DNA of 64,000 bases from Limnoperna fortunei. Its lineage: Eukaryota > Mollusca > Bivalvia > Mytilida > Modiolidae. The notes below the pieces were generated by a model that was given only the letters and a program-made list of their open reading frames with translations, searched no databases and was not told the origin of the DNA. The stretch is taken from the NCBI GenBank assembly GCA_944474755.1, contig OX104112.1:53828774-53892773 (forward strand). Direction: 5' to 3'. Shown piece after piece: positions 57,205-64,000 of this stretch (position 1 is the first letter of the stretch; each line of letters starts with the position of its first letter). Position numbers and translations under genes: made by a program.

Positions 57205-58079
57205 CCCCTGTCCAATGTGAGAACAATTTCACACTTTCTTTATCCTTGGTAACAGAATCTTAAGGTACATACCAATGCTTCTGCGAATTGCCGATTTCTG
57301 GTACAGATGAGCTCTGCGCACTAATCTGTACTCGTTGCGTCATACAAACTAAATGCATGAAACAAAAACGCTGTGATGGTAGCACAACATCGTGCTCGTT
57401 TAACGTTTTTGTTCCAGACTGTTTGAGGTCTCAGACATTGCAGTCTTACACAATGGAGAGTCTTTAAGATATCGCGATATGAAAGTTGTCAGTGTTTATG
57501 GAAGAAATATGTGATTTATGCGCTTTTGTGAAAGCCCGACAATCGTCCGCTTGGCTTCACTCGCTTAAAGACATACAATTTCTATCACTCCTAGAAGATC
57601 ACCATGGTTTTCCAAAACAATTTATGTAAATAACTATTTATCTTTAACTTATGAAGCCCTACGTGCCGCGAAAAAAATAATTGATAACGTGTGCGCACGA
57701 GCTTAATATCTCAATAACCCTACTTTTGACCTTTTAATCAGCCTACCCATACAAGAGGCCATCTGACGGACGACTTCAACCTAATAAAGTCTTTGGTAGA
57801 GCTTTTTGAGCTGAAAATTTAAGCAAGCAACAGCTTTTCTATATCTGCAAAAGCTTTAATTTAAAGGACAAAACATTAAAAACCATTTTAAAAAAATCAT
57901 ATCATAAAATACCAACAAACACACCATTTTGTGTTAGGAAGATAAAAAAATTAATTCTACAGAGGAGAGGAAAGACCCACTCTTTATACATTATATTGAC
58001 CACGTAGAAGCACACTTTTTTATCAACAGGCGACAAAATGAAAAAAAAGAGATCCACGAACACTCCCCTCCCATCTAGA
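57205..58079. other. Intergenic, no gene recognised
   Basis: No gene or repeat is recognised. From 58080 a diverged copy of the duplication 4 block begins (to about 58330). Confidence 0.5.
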
Positions 58080-58394
58080 AAGTACCATTTATGCACTTTT
58101 TTTTACCTAGCTTAAGTATTGCAGATGACTGAAGTTTATAATGACATTTTCCAAGATTTTGTTTAATGTTTGCGATTTATTGAAACAAAAAATCAAAAAC
58201 TTCTTCTGAAAAGTATAACAGTTACATACGTTTACATTTCATTGATGTTCGGGAAATCCGTGTTTTACTTCCGTTTCAAATTTTACAGAAAAATGTTAGA
58301 AATACACATTAAAAAGAAATTTTGCTGATAAAAAGATATTTGAAAACTATTGAATAAGATGACTCACCATATTTCTCTTAATTGTTATCAATCA

Positions 58395-58635
58395 TATACT
58401 CGACTTTATTTTTTGTCCTTGATGTCCTTGATACAAGGTCAATTGGTACCGTTTGACAAGACATTGATTTTGTTATCTTTATATTTGCATTAGATCATAA
58501 TTCCTTTTAAGTAATCAACGGTATACCGACTATCATTTTTTGTCCTTGATACAAGGTCGATTGGTACCGTTTGACAAGACATTGATATTTTATCTTTATG
58601 ATCCTTTATATTTGCATAAGATCGTAGTTTTTTAA
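58395..58635. repeat. Tandem duplication, ~130 bp unit, two copies
   Basis: Both units contain tttttgtccttgat then acaaggtc-attggtaccgtt, tgacaagacattgat and tttatatttgcat-agatc. The first unit is related to the end of duplication 4 (gtccttgatgtccttgatac at 40371). Confidence 0.75.
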
Positions 58636-59289
58636 GGCACTTACTTCACTATAAATTTATATTACAATTAACAATGCAGTACATTTCAAACGTATTTTTT
58701 TAATGTTAAACAAAAAATGTTTCAAGCAAATGTTTAAAAACACAGTCTAGTATTAACAAATGTAATAAGCTCGCAAGCATCAAACATTTATAAGCAACTT
58801 CTACATATCCAGGGTTATCAAACGGTGATAGGATTTGAGTGTTTAATAAGTATTGGAAAAAAGGAGCTGGTCTAAATCTTTCTCAGAGTTTGTTAAATTT
58901 GTGTAGTTCCTTTTGAGTTTATATGGATTATAAATACACCGGTGAGAATAGTATATAGGCTAAAGGGCAAGTCGTATGGACAACGATAGTTAGACTGTTT
59001 ATTTGAATTCTAGGTTGTTTAAGCGTTTCGGTATTCCTACAACGCTCCTTATTGTGGTTCTGTTCACTAGTGTGGATACTAATGTGGTTAATTAAAAATA
59101 AAAAATATATATAATTAGATCAAAATAGCAGCTATTTCCGGTTTTCAGGGGCTCAAGAAAGGGGTCTCAAATAATTTTCCTCACACGATAACAAGTGTAG
59201 AAAAAATAGTTACGTCCTGTTGATAGCTATCGAACATATTTCGAAGCTTGGCTGCATATGTCATTTAGCAGGCAAAAGGTGGGCAAGTT
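58636..59289. other. Intergenic, no gene recognised
   Basis: No gene or repeat is recognised. Confidence 0.45.
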
Positions 59290-59690
59290 GCTGCTTTATC
59301 CAAGACTGGTCTTCCGACATTTTCAACTCGCCCAAAACAACACATTTATAGAATGTTTAAGAATAGCTTTGGTTTTGAAAATTATTTATCACTATTACCT
59401 GCATATTTATTGTATAATATTTGTAAATTTAGATGTGGATCCACCGTTTGCCCATTGAAACGAGTGGGTGGCGCAAAATACCGAGAAATGAACGACTGTG
59501 CAGTTTATGTAACCTTAATGAAATTGGTGATGAAAACCATTACATTTTAGTATGTAACTTTTTTAGTATCGATAGGAAAAAACTATTACCAAATTATTGC
59601 CATAAAAATGCAAATACTTTAAAATTTAATCAACTATTTTGTACAACAGATGTTAGTGTACTAGAATTTATAATTTATAATTAATGACGT
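59290..59690 (+). pseudogene. LINE ORF2 C-terminal end (inverted piece)
   Basis: The plus strand reads SSDIFNSPK, then (shifted) IYRMFKNSFGFENYLSLLP, ICKFRCGS, then (shifted again near 59435) HRLPIETSGWRKIPRNERLC followed by SLCNLNEIGDENHYILVC. The Cys-x2-Cys...His...Cys cluster after an LPIExxxW motif is the C-terminal zinc-binding end typical of many animal LINE ORF2 proteins. It has at least two frameshifts. It faces the minus-strand LINE body that starts just to the right, which lacks exactly this part. Confidence 0.65.
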
Positions 59691-59911
59691 TTTACCGTCA
59701 TTATACAGTGTCTAGAGATCATTATTCGTTGAATTCTTAATTTCGTGGTTTGAAAACGACGAAAATTAATACCCCACGAATAAAAATGAAACCACAGTAT
59801 TGTCAATATTTTTAATTCAACTTAACTGAAAATCTTTAATATTACAATATAACTGTTTAAATAGTCTAAATAAAATATTTGAATATTTTGATTATTCTTT
59901 TTTCACTTAAA

Positions 59912-59920
59912 AGTTTTGCC
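59912..59920. repeat. MITE target-site duplication, left
   Basis: The 9-bp agttttgcc is repeated at 60389-60397, and the LINE reading frame (WAKL) rejoins across the element. Confidence 0.85.
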
Positions 59921-60388
59921 CATCCTCACAAGTCAGGGTTCTATGTTGAGGTGTGTCCACGAAACCCTGACAATTTTAGCTAGGAAATTCCCGGGCTAGA
60001 AGTCACTATTTTGATTGGCTACATCATACCTTAGTGTAGCTAATCAAAAGCTCGCTTTCATTCACGACTTGGTTAGGGGATATCCCAATGTCGATTGTAA
60101 ATAAACCAAACGGAGGTGTTGCATACTAGACCATGTGAAAATCGGTGTATATTTTACAGTATTGTTGATAGTTTGTTATTACCGCGTTATTTGTTAGTTG
60201 TGTTACGCTTTTTCCAACACTCAAAAAAGAGTAAGAATGACTACTGCCAAACACTTGCTTTTTTAAGCAATTTCATTGGTTGATATTTTGAAGGATTGAC
60301 GTCATAGGAAAATTTTCTTGCCAGGGAATTTCCTAGCTAAGTTTGTCAGGGTTTCGTATGGCCACAGAAACCCTGACTTGTGAGGATG
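59921..60388. mobile_element. Long-TIR MITE (Mutator-like?), nested in LINE
   Basis: A 468-bp element. Its ends are inverted over about 75 bases, both starting CATCCTCACAAGTCAGGGTT and later GAAACCCTGACAA, then TTAGCTAGGAAATTCCC. Within each end, gtcagggtt and aaccctgac face each other, so each terminus is itself a hairpin. The 9-bp perfect target duplication and long terminal repeats point to a Mutator-type transposase. No ORF is inside. The LINE continues on both sides, so this insertion came later. Confidence 0.85.
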
Positions 60389-60834
60389 AGTTTTGCCCAA
60401 ACAGATACAATTCGCTGCTAAATGCAAAGTTTTATAAGTAATCTATCTAATTCCACATAAATCATTAAGCTAGGGTCGATGACTTTAAGTTTAATACTGT
60501 GGATTTTTATTGTACGCGTTCTAGTATTTCATTGTTTCAAGATCCCCAAACTTCGCAATCATATAAAAGAATCGGATTTATCATTTTAACAAATAATTGC
60601 AGTTGAATTTAATAGAAAGCGTGTACATAACTTTTCCTGTTGTTACAATAGTCACGAAAGACATTAAGTTGGTTCTGCCAGTCATGCACATTTCAGACAT
60701 CAAGACTGTGTCGGGAGGGTATAAAAAACAAAGATTTAAAAAAATACAGCAAATTCCTTCTCTAAAATATCCGATAGAGTTTTTAAACCAGTGTTATTCT
60801 TTGAAAGTATATAAGTGTCTAGATCATTCCAGAA

Positions 60835-60838
<4 letters not shown>

Positions 60839-60877
<39 letters not shown>
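60839..60877. repeat. (GA)n microsatellite
   Basis: About 19 uninterrupted ga units followed by ggggg, within the decayed LINE. It yields an artificial Arg-Glu run on the plus strand. Confidence 0.95.
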
Positions 60878-60882
<5 letters not shown>

Positions 60883-62930
60883 TTTTCTTCCTGACCTGAC
60901 GAACTCCACTTTAACAATAAAAATAATCAGAGGTATAAGTGGTATAAGATAGACATAATTTAATATTGGCATACATGTTTACAATTACAGTGTACATCTT
61001 ACCATTATTATTGTTCATAACTAACTTATAAATCAACCTATCACGCCAAACTTTTCAAAAAAGCTTATCCAAAATCGATAATTTTTTACTTTTAGAAAAT
61101 GTTATTGACAGTTGAATAGCCTCGTCTAAATCCACATTGATTTTCCTTGCTTATATTAAATTCCTCTGAACATTTTACAAACCGTTTGTGTAAGTTATTT
61201 TCAAAGACATCTGAATATAGTAATTGGTCTGTAATTGTTTTAACTTTCGAGTCAACTTATTCTTGTAGATAGGTTTTTATATTACCGACTCGCCATGTAT
61301 GTGGCAGTAAACCTTTATTCAAAATAATATTAAAAGGTAGCTCATAAATATTAATACACCAAAAAGCTGTTTCCTTTAAATATTCATTTATAATTTTGTC
61401 TTCTTCATTAGCTTTATCGTTCTTTTTTATAAATTTCATAATGTCTTCTTTGGAAATGGAACTGTTTAAGTCATTGTTTAGATACTCGTGGATTTCGTTA
61501 GGATTTAAGTTTTGAATATTGTCTATATCGTCGTTACTATTGTCCATGTTATGGTCTTTAAAAAGTTAAAAAGTAATTCAAGTTCGATTTTAGGTTGCCG
61601 ACTTTTTCTGTGCCACGAAGGATTCGCCAAAACTTCTTTGGATTGGATTTATCATAGTCGTGAATGTTCTTAGAAAAATTTGGCAAAATTATTTATATTG
61701 TTTACCCATAGTCTTTTTATAATTTTTATCCGCATTTTGCATACTTGTGTTATTTCCAGGACTATTGCTTTTTTTGAATCGCTTTTTTTAATTTCATAAT
61801 TTTGGCGGGCAAATTTAAAATCTAAATCAAACCTTGATTTATCGTTATAGGGAATATTTCTAATATTTTTGTTTAGTTTGTGGCAAATGTTTTTTGCGCA
61901 GAATCAATAAATATTTCACAAAAATTATTTGTTAAAAAGTTTACAGTATCGTAATTTGTCTCATCGATGCAACTTCCACAGTCTTATAATTGAGCTTCAA
62001 GCTCTTGTATCTTACTTCATTAATATTGTTTTGAATATCCTTTATCGTTCACCCTTTCCGTTTCATGTTCTATTTTAGCTTCTGAGTTGCTAAAAAACAT
62101 GTAAAGTGTAATGTACATCTAAAACAATTTATCAAAATCAGACACTTTCAAATCGTTTAACCATTTACAAAGTTGTGGACTTACAATACAAGTCTTTCAT
62201 GCTAGATTTTTTACATGTAAATTTTCTTCACCTTCTACTAGCTATTAACAATAAATAAACTGTTACATTTTGCAAAACCATAACAAACTTTTCCATACCT
62301 TTTTTGCAATATCCATATTTGTTCTATTGACAGGTATATTTAAGTTCTGAAGAATGCTTACACAATTATCTACATAGTTATTAAAACCTTGGTCGTTAGA
62401 GTTCCCATTTTCACCGATGTCTACAAAGTTCTTATCCGACGCATTCCTTGCATAAAGTCATCTGTTATGCAAACATTTGGGGTTTTAAGTGATAGAGAAA
62501 GTCATTCTTATTCAATTTAATGAAGTGTTTTTTTTTCTGAAGAGTACCTTGTAGTCTCCGGTGGTATGTATACAATACCAAAAAATAACGTGAGCTTTAG
62601 TGGTATACAGATCACCCTTACATTTAAACCACAGTATTTATTAACTCAATTTAGTCGCTTAGTTCTTCTTTAAAAGGATGCACAATGCCCCTTAACTTGT
62701 GATTTAAAACGTTTTTTCTTTTTTCATATGGAAAAACCATACCCAGTTAAATTAAAACAATATCGTCAGTCTTGCTTTCCATATAACAATAAATGCCATG
62801 GTTACTAATTGAATTCCAAAATTTTGGGTATTGCAATTTTAATTTTATACCACTTACAGATACAATTTTTTAAATGGTTTGCATTGATTTTATTATTGCC
62901 AGATGCTTTCACATTTGGTTAAGATTTTTT

Positions 62931-63539
62931 GTCAGCCTAGTTTTTACCACCAACAACGACATAAACGTAGTATGTAAGGTGTCCGAGCTCTGTTTGCATA
63001 ATAATACAGACGCAATATATTGAAGAAAATGTCGTTTATTCATTTCAGGAACATAAGAGTTAGATAATATTACATAATGATACGAAATAAATTTTGAATA
63101 AGTGACGATAAAATGCAATTGTGGGATTAAAAAAAAATAAAATAATTGAGAAAAAATATATGTATAAACCTAAGACATGGATGGTAGTGGGTGGGTATTT
63201 CAAATTGCAACAGTACAATAATATAAATATATATAGTCCTCCAGTCGCAGATGTGTGTATGCTCGTGATAGTATAATCCAGAATGTCTATGATAAATCTT
63301 TTTCTTTTCGGAATTGATTAAATTCTGATCAGCTAAACCATTGCATGTGTGACACACATACGCAAAATAATTTATATTGCTTCAATATAACAATTGTTTG
63401 TATCCTATTAGATTCAGTGATTTTAAGTTAATTTACAAAACTATAAGAGTTAACAATACAATCAATATTACTTATAAGTTTTGTAGATTCTACATTTAAG
63501 GCAATTTGCCCCCTGGGTTGTCCTAGTAAACCCGTTCAA
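62931..63539. other. Spacer between LINE ORF1-like and ORF2 relics
   Basis: If the two relics belong to one element, this is longer than the usual inter-ORF gap and may contain an unrecognised insertion. No domain is seen in the open frames here. Confidence 0.4.
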
Positions 63540-64000
63540 TCTTTGTCCGGCGATAAAGAGTCAGATTATCGTGCTCTTTTAAAGGGAAATTCACATTTTT
63601 TTCGTCTTGGTGAACTACGAGTGCGTCTCAAAAGCCATTGTCAATTTAATTGGTGATCGGCTGTTTAACAACGTTATTCTCGGCTTCAGGAGTATATTGT
63701 ACCAATGAAATGTTTATCCCGAACCAGCACTGCGTTCTTACGCTCAAGTCTTGCCTGTTTATAAACAAGGACGAGTTTTTTTTATTTGAACTCAATCTCC
63801 TTTGGGTAATGTTCGTTTATCCCATCTGATGTGTTTTTACGCCACGTGGCGTTCTGAAGTACCAAACGTAGATCTTTGTGATGAATGAATCTAGCAACGA
63901 CAGGTTCACCCTTATCCTAACATGGGAAAATTAAAAAATCTATGAAATGTTCTATTCCTAACTCGTTGTGGATGAATATTCTGAGCTTGTTTCTATGTCT
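63540..64000 (-). pseudogene. LINE ORF1p-like RNA-binding protein fragment, runs off the window
   Basis: The minus strand reads RHRNKLRIFIHNELGIEHFI, a stop, then DKGEPVVARFIHHKDLRLVL, INEHYPKEIEFK, a stop, and KKLVLVYKQARLERKNAVLV followed by RDKHFIGTIYS up to 63686. A shifted frame continues TPEAENNVVKQPITN. A basic tail (RTRSSPRRKK) lies near 63620. The pattern (ELGIE, RPIVARF-like, INEQYPKEI, A-x-x-x-x-K-x-V-LVRDK-x-x-I) is that of L1-ORF1-like C-terminal domains common in mollusc LINEs. Two stops and one frameshift. Same strand and order as the ORF2 relic, so probably the 5' part of the same LINE. Confidence 0.6.

Larger units (their letters stand above)
59700..62930 (-). pseudogene. LINE ORF2 (endonuclease-RT) pseudogene
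   Basis: Read from right to left. A decayed AP-endonuclease domain (IPKILEFISNHGIY-like text near 62800, then GIVYIPPETTRYSS at 62545-62580). A linker (KSNPKKFWRILRGTEK, near 61620). RT N-terminal block (SISKEDIMKFIKKNDKANEE, then LPHTWRVGNIK, 61257-61547). RT middle (ENQCGFRRGYSTVNNIF, near 61120). A later block (LNVFRDYCNNRKSY, then FVKMINPILLYDCEVWGS and EILERVQ, 60480-60700). Then a tail (VSVWAKL ... WAKLLSEKRI) split by the MITE at 59921-60388. The catalytic YxDD block is not found and is probably deleted near the GA repeat. Many stops and shifts. APE-type non-LTR element, clade unassigned. Confidence 0.7.

Noticed and set aside
60597..60899. Plus-strand frame ending in Arg-Glu repeats
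   Set aside because: Antisense to LINE sequence and extended by the (GA)n run.

Overview
The window looks like a nuclear genomic segment from a bivalve mollusc. This is inferred, not proven. It is AT-rich and gene-poor, with no bacterial operon structure. It is full of tRNA-headed SINEs of the type common in bivalves, relics of tyrosine-recombinase, Penelope-like, LINE, Tc1, Harbinger and hAT elements, and members of a RING-less B-box/beta-propeller (TRIM-like) family that is expanded in bivalves. The species cannot be read from the sequence.

Only one protein-coding gene looks intact: a single-exon B-box/coiled-coil/propeller gene on the minus strand at 22069-23766. Two paralogous pseudogenes lie at 33091-34765 and 52675-54363, same strand, with nonsense codons and frameshifts. 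A splice acceptor kept just upstream of the ATG in two copies suggests an intron in the 5' untranslated region.

Layout. 1-2000: decayed minus-strand element with a gag-like zinc-knuckle part and a tyrosine recombinase, bounded by 18-bp direct repeats. 2010-14675: two direct copies of a ~4.4 kb segment (2010-6480 and 9890-14675), each with a helix-turn-helix transposase-like relic; only the second copy carries a SINE, with a perfect 13-bp target duplication. 14830-18190: SINE pieces, a YqaJ-nuclease-like fragment and a Penelope-like 3' tail. 18188-24480: a segment holding the intact gene, paralogous to 50230-54690 and carrying two oppositely oriented copies of an 11-bp-array repeat. 25300-28900: SINE pieces, a Harbinger-type MITE and a tandem repeat. 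29040-31895: a second segmental duplication (partner 47950-49545) into which a Penelope-like reverse transcriptase inserted, with a 9-bp target duplication. 33091-40510: second B-box pseudogene, then a 2.7 kb terminal-inverted-repeat element whose empty site survives near 55290. 41100-43470: a minus-strand Penelope-like relic and a Tc1-like transposase relic. 46570-50700: SINEs and a tandem repeat. 52675-54363: third B-box pseudogene. 56349-57204: hAT-like MITE. 59290-64000: a decayed LINE (ORF1-like, endonuclease and RT parts on the minus strand) whose 3' end lies inverted beside it, with a 468-bp MITE nested inside it.

The window is best read as a tandem, locally duplicating B-box gene cluster under repeated transposon attack. 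Paired full and empty sites give relative dates for several insertions. I did not find a convincing, wholly new biological system. The least explained items are the inverted pair of 11-bp-array elements (18188-18492 and 21662-21957) and the 2.7 kb element at 37187-39909.
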